From Mycobacterium marinum (GTDB lineage Bacteria > Actinomycetota > Actinomycetes > Mycobacteriales > Mycobacteriaceae), in NCBI RefSeq assembly GCF_003391395.1, contig NZ_CP024190.1, positions 4,650,001 to 4,714,000 of the forward strand: a stretch of DNA of 64,000 nucleotides, written 5' to 3'. Positions 24,520-31,569 of the stretch are shown here, in pieces (position 1 is the first letter of the stretch; the number at the start of each line of letters is the position of its first letter). A model generated the notes under the pieces. That model had not been told where the DNA came from. It saw only the letters and a list, made by a program, of their open reading frames with translations, and did not search any database. A program made the position numbers and the translations under genes.

Positions 24520-25031
24520 ACGATGCCCCGGTAGGTGTCGAAGCAGTCGAGGCATGTGTTGGTGCCGCGGACTCGCTTTGCTCGGTCGAAGCCTATCCCG
24601 CAGATGTCACAGCAGCGTTTGGTTTCTTTGGCTTCCAGTGCTTTTCGGCGTTCCCGTAATCGCTTGCAGGCTTCCGCGTTTCGTCCGGGGTTCGCCTCGC
24701 GGTAGGCGCGCTGCTTGGCGGCGATGTCGTCCTTGTTCGCCTCGTAGTAGGCGCGCTTCTTGGCGGCGATGTCGTCCTTGTTCGCCTCGTAGTAGGCGCG
24801 CTTCTTGGCGGCGATGTCGTCCTTGTTCGCCTCGTAGTAGGCGCGCTGCTTGGCGGCGATGTCGTCCTTGTTCGCCTCGCGGTAGGCGCGCTGCTTGGCG
24901 GCGATGTCGTCCTTGTTCGCCTCGCGGTAGGCGCGCTTCTTGGCGGCGATGTCGTCCTTGTTCGCCTCGTAGTAGGCGCGCTTCTTGGCGGCGATGTCAG
25001 CTGATCGGCTACGGTTCCGACGAGGACTCAT
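24516..25031 (-). CDS. Repeat-coil protein with C-terminal zinc motif
   Basis: 171 aa. Residues 13-117 are seven tandem 15-residue units of the form IAAK(K/Q)RAY(Y/R)EANKDD, highly charged and helical. A C-terminal domain has CCDICGIGFD and CLDCF, a zinc-finger fold like that preceding endonuclease VII-type HNH domains in phages. Here no nuclease core follows, so it may be a truncated or DNA-binding-only version. The copy number probably varies between phages by recombination. Confidence 0.75.
   Translation of the reverse strand: MSPRRNRSRSADIAAKKRAYYEANKDDIAAKKRAYREANKDDIAAKQRAYREANKDDIAAKQRAYYEANKDDIAAKKRAYYEANKDDIAAKKRAYYEANKDDIAAKQRAYREANPGRNAEACKRLRERRKALEAKETKRCCDICGIGFDRAKRVRGTNTCLDCFDTYRGIV
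24681..24995 (-). repeat. 45-bp tandem repeat (7 units) within the coil gene
   Basis: Seven consecutive 45-bp units, nearly identical and mostly differing at two codons (AAG/CAG and TAC/CGC). The near identity of the DNA, not just the protein, shows recent expansion or gene conversion. No frame is lost because the unit is a multiple of three. Confidence 0.95.
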
Positions 25032-25360
25032 ACGACTACTCCCCCGTTCGCGCTGGTGACGGCGTACGCGTACCGCTGAAGCAGATCAGCGTGTTTGGGG
25101 CACATGTTGTTTACTGCGAGTCCGACGGCACGGCCGGTGTCGTGGTCACTGAATCCAGAGTCTTGTTGGACGGCGTCGAGTAGGCCGTCGACACCCGCCA
25201 GGGTCGGATACCGGTCGAGGGTGGCGCATACGCGGCCGGCGTTGCGGGTGGCGTAGTCGAGCACCGGGTCCGGGTCCGCGCCGGCGGGCACCGAGTAGTA
25301 GAGGGCGGCGCCGATGATCGCGCCGGCCGTGATAGTGGGAAACGACCAGTGGATCCGCAT
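25028..25360 (-). CDS. Secreted DUF732-like protein
   Basis: 110 aa from ATG 25360 (MRIHWSFPTI). An N-terminal hydrophobic segment (TITAGAIIGAALYYSVPAGA) with an Ala-x-Ala-like cut site precedes a mature part with DYATRNAGRVCATLDRYP, DSGFSDHDTGRAVGLAV and NNMCPKHADLL: the two-Cys DUF732 pattern common in mycobacterial exported proteins. A host-like secreted gene inside the phage operon is unusual and may be a captured gene. Confidence 0.7.
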   Translation of the reverse strand: MRIHWSFPTITAGAIIGAALYYSVPAGADPDPVLDYATRNAGRVCATLDRYPTLAGVDGLLDAVQQDSGFSDHDTGRAVGLAVNNMCPKHADLLQRYAYAVTSANGGVVV

Positions 25361-25779
25361 CAGGACACCGACCTGAGCAGGGCGATGCGCTCGTTCGGTG
25401 ACATGACATTTGCGATGTCGCGCAGGTTGGTCAACGAGATTTCGTCGAGCATCTTCTCCGCGATCGAGATGCCCCACGAGTAGTACAGGGGGCCGGTCGC
25501 GTGGAGAACGTGCTCCACAATCGCGCTGGATAAGCCCTGCAGGTAGGCCAGGTCGGCATCGAACTCGGCCTGTTCAGCCAACACGGAGGCGAGCCCGGCT
25601 TGTGTTGCACACCAGTCGCATTCACCACGCACATCAGGCAGAGGCAGGCCGTCCATTCCGGCGTTTATCTCCTGCTCGGTGACGTCGCCGACGAGCTGGC
25701 CGCAACCGTTGCAGGCCCGCTTGACGCGGACGATGCGGCGGCCAGGCGCCGGGTACTCGGTGGGCGTGAAAGTCCTCAT
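25360..25779 (-). CDS. Hypothetical phage protein with zinc ribbon (139 aa)
   Basis: MRTFTPTEYPAPGRRI; CNGCGQLVGDVTE at residues 23-35 and CDWC near 54 form a four-Cys zinc site. The C-terminal 70 residues are helical with LSPNERIALLRS-like end. It overlaps the DUF732 gene by one base (TGATG). Confidence 0.6.
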   Translation of the reverse strand: MRTFTPTEYPAPGRRIVRVKRACNGCGQLVGDVTEQEINAGMDGLPLPDVRGECDWCATQAGLASVLAEQAEFDADLAYLQGLSSAIVEHVLHATGPLYYSWGISIAEKMLDEISLTNLRDIANVMSPNERIALLRSVS

Positions 25780-26036
25780 AGCGCGATTCCCGCCGCGAGC
25801 CGGGTTGCGCTGTAGTCGCTAATGGCTTTGTCGACAGCGTCTTTCCACTGGTTCCACAGCTCGATCGTCAGGCAGAGGTGAACGCCACCGCTGTTCCCGA
25901 ATGGGCTGGTGCGGATGAGCGGACCGAACTGGTCTTCGCCGATCTTGACGATCGGCGGCAAACTCGAATCGACGAACTCGCCGATGCACGCATAATTTCG
26001 GCGAGGGGCCTGCTTGGTATCCTGAGTTTCACTCAC
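25776..26036 (-). CDS. Hypothetical phage protein (86 aa)
   Basis: MSETQDTKQAPRRNYACIG. It is mixed alpha/beta with GVHLCLTIELWNQWKDAV. No known family. It overlaps the next gene by 4 bp. Confidence 0.55.
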   Translation of the reverse strand: MSETQDTKQAPRRNYACIGEFVDSSLPPIVKIGEDQFGPLIRTSPFGNSGGVHLCLTIELWNQWKDAVDKAISDYSATRLAAGIAL

Positions 26037-26063
26037 GGGAAGGTTCCTTTCCTGGTGGGTTCT

Positions 26064-26094
26064 GGCCCCGCCCGGCGCGCACCGGGACGGGGCC
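26064..26094 (+). terminator. GC-rich hairpin with T run on + strand
   Basis: GGCCCCGCCCGG pairs with CCGGGACGGGGCC around a 6-nt loop, followed by GCTTTTT. Read on + it looks like an intrinsic terminator. On the operon strand the hairpin lies in the 63 bp gap between two genes and lacks a following U run. It may block antisense transcription or attenuate the operon. Confidence 0.5.
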
Positions 26095-26099
26095 GCTTT

Positions 26100-26540
26100 T
26101 TACTTTTTGGCCGCCGCGGCGGCGTTGAGCTTGTCGGCGATATCGCCCCAGAACTTGCGTGCGAACTCGGTGGTGCATTGCTCGCCGTAGTCGCGGACCG
26201 CGAAAGCTGCGCAGTGCAGTTCGGTGTAAGTGATGTTCGGGTGCCCCGCGTCGGCAGCAGGCATCACCGGCTCGGGGCATTCCCCTGCCGCGGGGCCGCG
26301 TTCTGTGCAGGACTCACCGTCAGCAGGGGAAGTCAGATATGTTGCCAAGGTGCCGAACAAGTCCACCCCAACGATCACATTGAGATCTGAAGAGAACTGA
26401 AGGAGCTGATCACAGAGATCGGGAGAGATCACTTTCAGAAGTTCTAAGGCACGCTCAAATTCTCTGTCGGATAACGCTCTAAAGAGATCCAGGCAGCAAG
26501 CCGCCCGATCATTGACGCAATCCCCATACCGGACGCTCAT
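26100..26540 (-). CDS. Hypothetical phage protein (146 aa)
   Basis: MSVRYGDCVNDRAAC. The N-terminal half is helical (LFRALSDREFERALELLKVIS), the C-terminal half has Cys/His and a helix ending KKFW-type (FARKFWGDIADKLNAAAAAKK). Base composition is less GC-rich than its neighbours in its first half, hinting at separate origin. No function recognised. Confidence 0.55.
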   Translation of the reverse strand: MSVRYGDCVNDRAACCLDLFRALSDREFERALELLKVISPDLCDQLLQFSSDLNVIVGVDLFGTLATYLTSPADGESCTERGPAAGECPEPVMPAADAGHPNITYTELHCAAFAVRDYGEQCTTEFARKFWGDIADKLNAAAAAKK

Positions 26541-26761
26541 TGCAGCCTCGATTCATGCGCGTCCGCGGCGATGATCCGCGGCCTAGGAATGAACGGCTCA
26601 CCGCGGCCATCGCAACGGAACGCGTCGCCACGGCGCTCCCAAGCCTCGGTGCAATCGATCTTCGAAACCGCCCTGGTGGAACACAGCCAGCCAAAGCCGT
26701 AGCCCACCGCGGCGCCGATCACACGGCCAGCGACACCAACACCAATCCGCAAGAGCATCAC
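26537..26761 (-). CDS. Small membrane-associated protein (74 aa)
   Basis: MMLLRIGVGVAGRVIGAAVGYGFGW gives one N-terminal membrane segment with Gly spacing (two start Met codons are possible). A hydrophilic tail with a Cys pair follows. Overlaps both neighbours by 4 bp. Function unknown. Confidence 0.5.
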   Translation of the reverse strand: MMLLRIGVGVAGRVIGAAVGYGFGWLCSTRAVSKIDCTEAWERRGDAFRCDGRGEPFIPRPRIIAADAHESRLQ

Positions 26762-27042
26762 CGGAACTCCTCGTCACAGCCGCACCCGCGTCGGCGTGTC
26801 CACCCCTGCTCGCGGATCACAGCCAGCGCCGTCGACGCCGGGTGATGCTGGTCGTCGTCGCGCGACAACCACCAGTCGACCCGATAGGAGGCCCAGCCCA
26901 GCGCGAGCGTGTCGACCGCGAGGCCGGCCGCCGGCAGCCACCGGCCGACACAGGCGAGCGCGCACGACATTCCGAGAGTGGTGGCCGCGATAGCACCGAG
27001 AAGGTAGGGCAGGTACGCGGCTAGGCGAATCAGGGCGGTCAT
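26758..27042 (-). CDS. Membrane protein (94 aa)
   Basis: MTALIRLAAYLPYLLGAI. It has two membrane segments (about 5-30 and 37-55) and a hydrophilic C-terminal tail with RRGCGCDEE. It is next to another small membrane gene, and the pair may act together at the envelope, for example in exclusion. This is inference only. Confidence 0.55.
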   Translation of the reverse strand: MTALIRLAAYLPYLLGAIAATTLGMSCALACVGRWLPAAGLAVDTLALGWASYRVDWWLSRDDDQHHPASTALAVIREQGWTRRRGCGCDEEFR

Positions 27043-27230
27043 AACTCAGCTCCTGGTTCGTGGGCCGGCAACTGCTTGATGTAGCGCTGCAACTCGTCGG
27101 CCGTGAACTTGATGAGCCGGCCGTCGCGAAGCGCTGCGAGGTCACCACGGGCAACCAGCACGTCGAGTTGACGCTCACTCATCGCAAGCGCGGTGGCAGC
27201 TTGCTTGCGCGTGTACAGCAGCTTGGTCAT
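27039..27230 (-). CDS. Excisionase-like / MerR-type HTH protein
   Basis: 63 aa. The whole protein is a single DNA-binding helix-turn-helix of the excise family: YTRKQAATALAMSERQLDVLVARGDL, then RDGRLIKFTADELQRYI. It is a good candidate for the recombination directionality factor that partners the integrase 5 kb away, though the same domain is used for plain regulators. Confidence 0.7.
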   Translation of the reverse strand: MTKLLYTRKQAATALAMSERQLDVLVARGDLAALRDGRLIKFTADELQRYIKQLPAHEPGAEL

Positions 27231-27562
27231 GACGCGGCCGCCAGCTCAGAATCGGGCCAGGAGATCCGTGACGATCGTTCGACAATTGCTGTTGCGCCGT
27301 AGGATTCGAGTAGGTCGGCGCGTTTCTGTGCGGTCGAGCGTGACCCGTAGACCTTGTTGGTTACCGGCCAGACGAACTCGTCGGTGCCCATGATCTGGGT
27401 GTAGTTCCCGACCGGACGCCAACCCGGAGGATGCCAGCCAGGAACTGGCTCCCAGATGGAATCCTCAGGATGTTCACGGTCAATCGGGCCGATAGGCTGG
27501 AAAGCCCCATCGGGATAACGGACTACACGAACTCGGTACAGGTAGTCGCCAGAGAATTTCAT
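27227..27562 (-). CDS. Hypothetical phage protein (111 aa)
   Basis: MKFSGDYLYRVRVVRYPDG; Trp/Pro-rich centre (WEPVPGWHPPGWRPVG), followed by a helix with RSTAQKRADLLESYGATA. No family recognised. Confidence 0.6.
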   Translation of the reverse strand: MKFSGDYLYRVRVVRYPDGAFQPIGPIDREHPEDSIWEPVPGWHPPGWRPVGNYTQIMGTDEFVWPVTNKVYGSRSTAQKRADLLESYGATAIVERSSRISWPDSELAAAS

Positions 27563-27795
27563 CGCGACTCACCACCGGTGTAGGTGCGTGAAGCACTGTC
27601 CCAGCGCGCCGCCCATGATCGAGCGTCGTCGACTGCCTGCGTAAATGCGGCTGGCAGATCCGCGGCCTCATCCGGCGTGAGGCGCGCGAAGCCGGCCAGT
27701 GTGATCTCAACGAGTCCGCCGTTGACCCACACCGCGATACCGCTGGTGCCGTCGTCGGCCCAGATTGGGCATGGCGGTTTGAGGCTGTCGCTCAT
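27559..27795 (-). CDS. Hypothetical phage protein (78 aa)
   Basis: MSDSLKPPCPIWADDGTSG. It has a beta-hairpin (AVWVNGGLVEITLAGFA) followed by a helix that is Ala/Trp-rich. It is coupled to the antirepressor by ATGA. Function unknown. Confidence 0.55.
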   Translation of the reverse strand: MSDSLKPPCPIWADDGTSGIAVWVNGGLVEITLAGFARLTPDEAADLPAAFTQAVDDARSWAARWDSASRTYTGGESR

Positions 27796-28823
27796 GCTGG
27801 ATCACCGCATCGAAGTTCGCGGGGTAGCCGGAGGTGCCCGTTCTCGCCGATGTACCTGGTGATTCGTTTCCAGGCGTAGTCCTGTCCGGCCGCGGTCAAT
27901 TTTCCTGTGGCCCAGGCGTGCCCGTTCTTGGCGGTGCCCTTGTCGGTAAATGCCAGTCCGCGGCGCTGCGCGTCGGCGGTGGCGTGTCCAGTGTCGGTGC
28001 GATCACCGCGGATGAACAGACCGGTATGGCTGAGGAACCGCATTACCTCGCTGTGCTTGATGTCGACGCCCTGCTTCTGTCCCCAGTGCTGCACCTCGCG
28101 GGCGAACGCCTGGCGGTGAATCGCGGAATCCGAACCGGTATGGGCCTCGGCCTTGGCTACCAGCGGGGCATCCCGCTCGATGGCGGCTTCAAGGCACTTC
28201 TTCTCTCCGGCTATCGCCGCGAGCTGCTCGTCCTTCTCGGCGAGCATCTGTTGGGCATCGATAACCGCCAGGGCGAGGCGTTCCTCGCGACTCTGCGGTA
28301 GCGCGGGCGCCGTGGTGTATGAACCGGTGTCACGGATTGATGGCCACACGGTGTGGGTCAGGAACCGCCGGAACCGACGGGCATCAGGCTTACGGGAGTC
28401 GAGCACGAGATCGGTTGCGCCGTCTTCGGAGACGAGGCCGATCGATTGGACCTGCGCAGCAAACGAGTCCCAGATACCCCTATTTGAAGCCGGAGTATCT
28501 GACCTGCGGATAATCAGTTTGTCGTCGTCGTCGATGCGCCGCAGCGAAGCTGACGCATCCTTGATTTCCAAGAACGAGCAGATGTCGGCGGCGACCGCCC
28601 AGCGCTTTCCGTTGATGATGACTGTGCGAATCTGGGTGTGCTTGTAGGCGAAGACTTCAAGCGCGCCGGGCGCTGCGTTGATTTCGGGGTAGGCCAGCTC
28701 GTACGCGGTGTCCTCGCAGCCGGCGCACCAGTCCCGCGCGGACAGGCCGACATCGACCTGGTCGCCGCAGTTAGCGCACGTCCGGTACTGGCCGGCGCTC
28801 ATGGCTTCTCGGGCCGAACTCAT
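27792..28823 (-). CDS. Phage antirepressor (BRO-N and KilAC)
   Basis: 343 aa. An N-terminal zinc ribbon (CANC at 16-19, CAGC at 33-36), then a BRO-N domain (about 54-160; WAVAADICSFLEIKDAS, DSRKPDARRFRRFLTHTVWP), a coiled linker, and a C-terminal KilAC domain (about 190-335; REVQHWGQKQGVDIKHSEVMRFL, KRITRYIGENG). It is the second gene after the Cro-like regulator, the normal slot for antirepressors, which favour lytic growth by binding the repressor. Few relatives have the N-terminal zinc ribbon. Confidence 0.88.
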   Translation of the reverse strand: MSSAREAMSAGQYRTCANCGDQVDVGLSARDWCAGCEDTAYELAYPEINAAPGALEVFAYKHTQIRTVIINGKRWAVAADICSFLEIKDASASLRRIDDDDKLIIRRSDTPASNRGIWDSFAAQVQSIGLVSEDGATDLVLDSRKPDARRFRRFLTHTVWPSIRDTGSYTTAPALPQSREERLALAVIDAQQMLAEKDEQLAAIAGEKKCLEAAIERDAPLVAKAEAHTGSDSAIHRQAFAREVQHWGQKQGVDIKHSEVMRFLSHTGLFIRGDRTDTGHATADAQRRGLAFTDKGTAKNGHAWATGKLTAAGQDYAWKRITRYIGENGHLRLPRELRCGDPA

Positions 28824-29125
28824 GCCGACGCCTGATCGCCGCGCCGACGTGGTTCGTATTGGGTGTCGATCGAGGTAGTCGAGATGCCTAGCGCATCCGC
28901 GTAAGCGGCCAGCATTCTTGCGCTGCCGCCGCGGTGCCCGTTCTCGATCGCCGAGATTGTGCCTCGATCGACAGCCATGCCGTGCTCATCACGAAGGTGA
29001 TTGCAGACGTCTTGAAGGGTCAGTCCCTTCGCTTTGCGTAGGACGGAGGTGGGGACTACCGGAACCGAAACCTTGGGCCGCTGCTGCGCGTACTTTGCCC
29101 GTGTCGCGGCTTTAGTTGGGGCCAT
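28820..29125 (-). CDS. Cro-like XRE-family regulator
   Basis: 101 aa from ATG 29125; a TTG six bases upstream is in frame but less likely. HTH: LRKAKGLTLQDVCNHL, MAVDRGTISAIENGHRG, MLAAYADALGIS. TAAAGT (29132-29137 on the opposite strand) stands exactly 6 nt before the ATG, so the mRNA is probably leaderless. It is the first gene of the leftward early operon, divergent from the immunity repressor. Confidence 0.82.
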   Translation of the reverse strand: MAPTKAATRAKYAQQRPKVSVPVVPTSVLRKAKGLTLQDVCNHLRDEHGMAVDRGTISAIENGHRGGSARMLAAYADALGISTTSIDTQYEPRRRGDQASA

Positions 29126-29131
29126 GCCCAA

Positions 29132-29281
29132 ACTTTAGGGCAAACATTGCTATCAAGCAACGATTTTGAGGGCAAACTTTCGACTGCCTGCGAAATCACA
29201 TGGCGGTAGTTTTACGGCCTGGTGGGCGCCACTTGGCTATGTTTGCCAAACCGGGCTTTTGTTTGCCAAAGTTTTAGGGCA
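29132..29281. promoter_or_regulatory. Immunity control region with four heptamer operators
   Basis: GGCAAAC occurs at 29139-29145 and 29171-29177, and its inverse GTTTGCC at 29241-29247 and 29261-29267, a mirror arrangement around about 29203. TTTAGGGCA also flanks both ends (near 29135 and 29274). The leftmost heptamer touches the Cro-like gene's -10. These are likely operators for the repressor and Cro, directing both divergent promoters. Confidence 0.65.
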
Positions 29282-29292
29282 TCGTTGGCCCC

Positions 29293-29859
29293 ATGGAACG
29301 GGACTGGGAGCGCTTGAGCGCAGCTGTCCTCAAGCGGCGCGCAACGCAGCAATGGACCCAGCAGCAGGTCTGGGATCGTGGCGGGCCATCCGACACTCTC
29401 CAGTCCGACATCGAAGGCAAGCGCTGGAAGCCCACGCGCAACGTCAAGGAAACGCTACGCAAGATCGATGTCGGCCTTGAGTGGATGCCGGGCAGCGCGG
29501 CACGGGTGCTCGCTGGCGGTGACCCAACTCCGGTCACCCGACACGATGTGACGCGTCGCGGCGCTGAGGAAAATCAAACCGGGCTTGACCAACTCTTCGA
29601 ACGGGTAGGCCGCCTGGTGAGCCATGCTCACGAGTCCATCCGTGGAGGGGACTACCTAGGAGCGATCCATGGCCTGGAAGGTGTCGAATCAACCGTTGAA
29701 CTTCTCATTGAGCGGATCAGCGACAAGATTCGCGGCGACCAGTCACCGCACGACGCGGAGTCGTTGCGGACGGCTCGCGACGTCGATACCGCCACTTCGG
29801 AGGCTATCGCCGAATTGGAGGTCGATGAGGATCGCGACGACGGCAAGCAGTTGGGCTGA
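29293..29859 (+). CDS. Immunity repressor (HTH)
   Basis: 188 aa. The N-terminal HTH (LSAAVLKRRATQQWTQQQVWDRGGPSDTL, then IEGKRWKPTRNV) is followed by a helical charged C-terminal region. It is the only + strand gene in the switch region and faces the Cro-like gene across the operators, the standard immunity-repressor position in mycobacteriophages. No obvious Shine-Dalgarno. No cleavage Ser/Lys pair of the LexA type is seen, so induction may depend on the antirepressor. Confidence 0.75.
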   Translation: MERDWERLSAAVLKRRATQQWTQQQVWDRGGPSDTLQSDIEGKRWKPTRNVKETLRKIDVGLEWMPGSAARVLAGGDPTPVTRHDVTRRGAEENQTGLDQLFERVGRLVSHAHESIRGGDYLGAIHGLEGVESTVELLIERISDKIRGDQSPHDAESLRTARDVDTATSEAIAELEVDEDRDDGKQLG

Positions 29860-29949
29860 CCACAGGCTTGGTGGGTAGGCACGGAGCCTCCGCACCAGCT
29901 CCTGTCGCAGTTGGTTCACATCGGCAGTGGGTGGGATAGCCTCAGACAC
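29743..29949 (-). CDS. Possible small protein overlapping the repressor end
   Basis: 68 aa (MSEAIPPTADVNQLRQEL). Protein-like helical sequence (LVRRLRAYPPSLWSAQLLAVVAILIDLQ), but it overlaps 117 bp antisense to the repressor 3' end. It could be a real lysogenic gene or a chance frame. Low confidence. Confidence 0.3.
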   Translation of the reverse strand: MSEAIPPTADVNQLRQELVRRLRAYPPSLWSAQLLAVVAILIDLQFGDSLRSGGIDVASRPQRLRVVR

Positions 29950-30062
29950 AGTTCAGTTCTCCCTCGAGCGAGTGCGGCTGGACAGTGAATGCGTTTTCCT
30001 ACGTTTACCTGCAGGTTTCTAACTCTTCACCGCGTGTCGTAGCTGCGTCAAGATCCTCGGAT

Positions 30063-30085
30063 GTGCAATTTTTTTGCACTATGCT
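30063..30085 (+). promoter_or_regulatory. Operator-promoter of the MmyB-type regulator
   Basis: GTGCAA-N5-TTGCAC (30063-30079) is a perfect 6+6 inverted repeat around a T5 spacer. TATGCT (30080-30085) directly follows as a -10 box. The GTG start at 30102 has GGAGG just upstream. The repressor encoded here probably binds its own palindrome. Confidence 0.6.
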
Positions 30086-30101
30086 CAACCGTGGAGGTTT
30101 C

Positions 30102-30767
30102 GTGCACGCAGCCCGGGAACGCGCCGGACTTACCTGCCGAGAGCTAGCCGAAAAGGCCGGCTGCAGCCTGCGTTACGTGCACGACATTGAGCAGGGCTGC
30201 TCCCCATCGATTCGGGTGCTCAACGGTCTGGTGCAGGCGTTACAGCTGTCCGCCTGGGAGCAACGATTTCTTTTCGCGGCGTGCGGCCGGATACTCCCCG
30301 ACCCAGCGCTCACTGATACGGACATCAGTCAGCGATACCTCGATGCGCTACAACCACATCCTGCCGCAGCGCTACATCCATCCTGGCGGTTCAAGGCATG
30401 GAATCAGCAGTGGCAGAGGCTGTTCCAGGGGGTTCTGTTGGCTCCGAGCATGCACCAGTGGCTATACCTGTCCACCACCTCGCGGCGTATCTTGCGCAAC
30501 TGGGACGAAGTGTCACAGTGGTGTGTTGGATGGCTGCGTTACGGCCTTGCGGTCGACGTTGACGCTGTGAAGCCGATGGTGAGCGCGCTTATGCCGGTTA
30601 CTGAGTTCCGCCGGGAGTGGGAAGCGCAGGTGATTCCAGTCGACCCCGCCACGCGCCTATGGGTGGTACGTGACGGCGGTACCGAGTTGCGGATTGACAT
30701 GCGGTTCTGGCATGCCAGCCCGATGCCGGGCGGTCTTCTACTCGGGGTGATCCTCGACGCTGGGTAG
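30102..30767 (+). CDS. XRE regulator with MmyB-like ligand-binding domain
   Basis: 221 aa from GTG 30102, chosen because SD GGAGG (30093-30097) precedes it. An upstream frame exists but contains the operator and no RBS. The N-terminal HTH is CRELAEKAGCSLRYVHDIEQG. The C-terminal 150 residues follow the MmyB-type PAS-like sensor (SWRFKAWNQQWQRLF, PATRLWVVRDGGTELRIDMRF). Such regulators sense small ligands and often control an adjacent enzyme. It overlaps the convergent hydrolase gene by 30 bp. Confidence 0.8.
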   Translation: MHAARERAGLTCRELAEKAGCSLRYVHDIEQGCSPSIRVLNGLVQALQLSAWEQRFLFAACGRILPDPALTDTDISQRYLDALQPHPAAALHPSWRFKAWNQQWQRLFQGVLLAPSMHQWLYLSTTSRRILRNWDEVSQWCVGWLRYGLAVDVDAVKPMVSALMPVTEFRREWEAQVIPVDPATRLWVVRDGGTELRIDMRFWHASPMPGGLLLGVILDAG

Positions 30768-31535
30768 CCACGCCAGGATTTCGGCGCCGATCTGGGGGTG
30801 GAAGGCGCAGGTTATCGCGTGGTGTCCGGTATCGACGGGAACGAAGGCGGTCGGGCCGCCCAGGCTATCGGCAACCTCTTTGCCAAGGAACATGGGAACG
30901 AAAACGTCCTGCGTCGAGTGAACAACCAGGGCCGGACAGGCGACGGTGGATAGTTCAGCGATAAACGTCGGTCGTGTGGCCAGCGCGTCGGCGGCGGCCC
31001 GGTATTCACGCCAAGCGCTGCACCGCCACCGTTCCATCAACGCGTCTGCCGCATCAGGTGTTGGTGTGGCCATGGCCGCGGTTGGCCGGTAAATGTCTGG
31101 CAGCGGACCTTGTGTGCACCAGATTTCCATGGCTGCGGTTAGGGCCGCATTCTCTCCGTCCAATGCCGCTTCCGCGGTCGGTCCAATGAGCGCCAGGGCG
31201 CGTACCCGCTGCGGCGCAAGCAGCGCTGTACGCAAGGCAACTACCGCGCCTTGGCCCTCCGCTACGAAAATGAACCGGTCGACGCCGAGATAGTCCGCCA
31301 GGCCGATCACATCGCCGGCAACATCCACGTACGTGTAGGGCTGCCGGTCGTAGACGGTCTCTCCGTGCCCGCGCAGGTCGAAAGCAATCACGCGGTAGCC
31401 GGCGTCGACCAGCTTTGTTGTCACCGGCTCAAGCGAGATCAGATCCATGAGTGTCGCGTGAGTCGCAATCACCGGTGGACCGGCGCCGGCATCTGTGTAG
31501 TGGATCTTCTGCCCGTTGATCGTCGCTATCGGCAC
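30738..31535 (-). CDS. Alpha/beta hydrolase-fold protein lacking the nucleophile Ser
   Basis: 265 aa from GTG 31535. TAATGT (31542-31547) lies exactly 6 nt before it, suggesting a leaderless mRNA. It has the fold's VIAFDLRGHGET and a VAEGQGAVVAL elbow where the usual GHSMGG would be, so Gly stands in the Ser position. The acid (STQDVFVP) and His (DTGHHAI) positions are kept. It is either a non-hydrolytic family member or an enzyme with another nucleophile. It lies convergent with the MmyB-type regulator in the lysogenic cassette. Confidence 0.75.
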   Translation of the reverse strand: MPIATINGQKIHYTDAGAGPPVIATHATLMDLISLEPVTTKLVDAGYRVIAFDLRGHGETVYDRQPYTYVDVAGDVIGLADYLGVDRFIFVAEGQGAVVALRTALLAPQRVRALALIGPTAEAALDGENAALTAAMEIWCTQGPLPDIYRPTAAMATPTPDAADALMERWRCSAWREYRAAADALATRPTFIAELSTVACPALVVHSTQDVFVPMFLGKEVADSLGGPTAFVPVDTGHHAITCAFHPQIGAEILAWLPSVEDHPE

Positions 31536-31569
31536 CGCGACACATTAACCCGGCGTAGCGTTCGAAGCC

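Noticed and set aside
24554..25183. 209-aa + strand repeat-rich frame
   Set aside because: Shadow of the 45-bp tandem repeat on the other strand.
29985..30101. N-terminal extension of the MmyB-type regulator
   Set aside because: It would place the operator and promoter inside the coding region and has no ribosome site.
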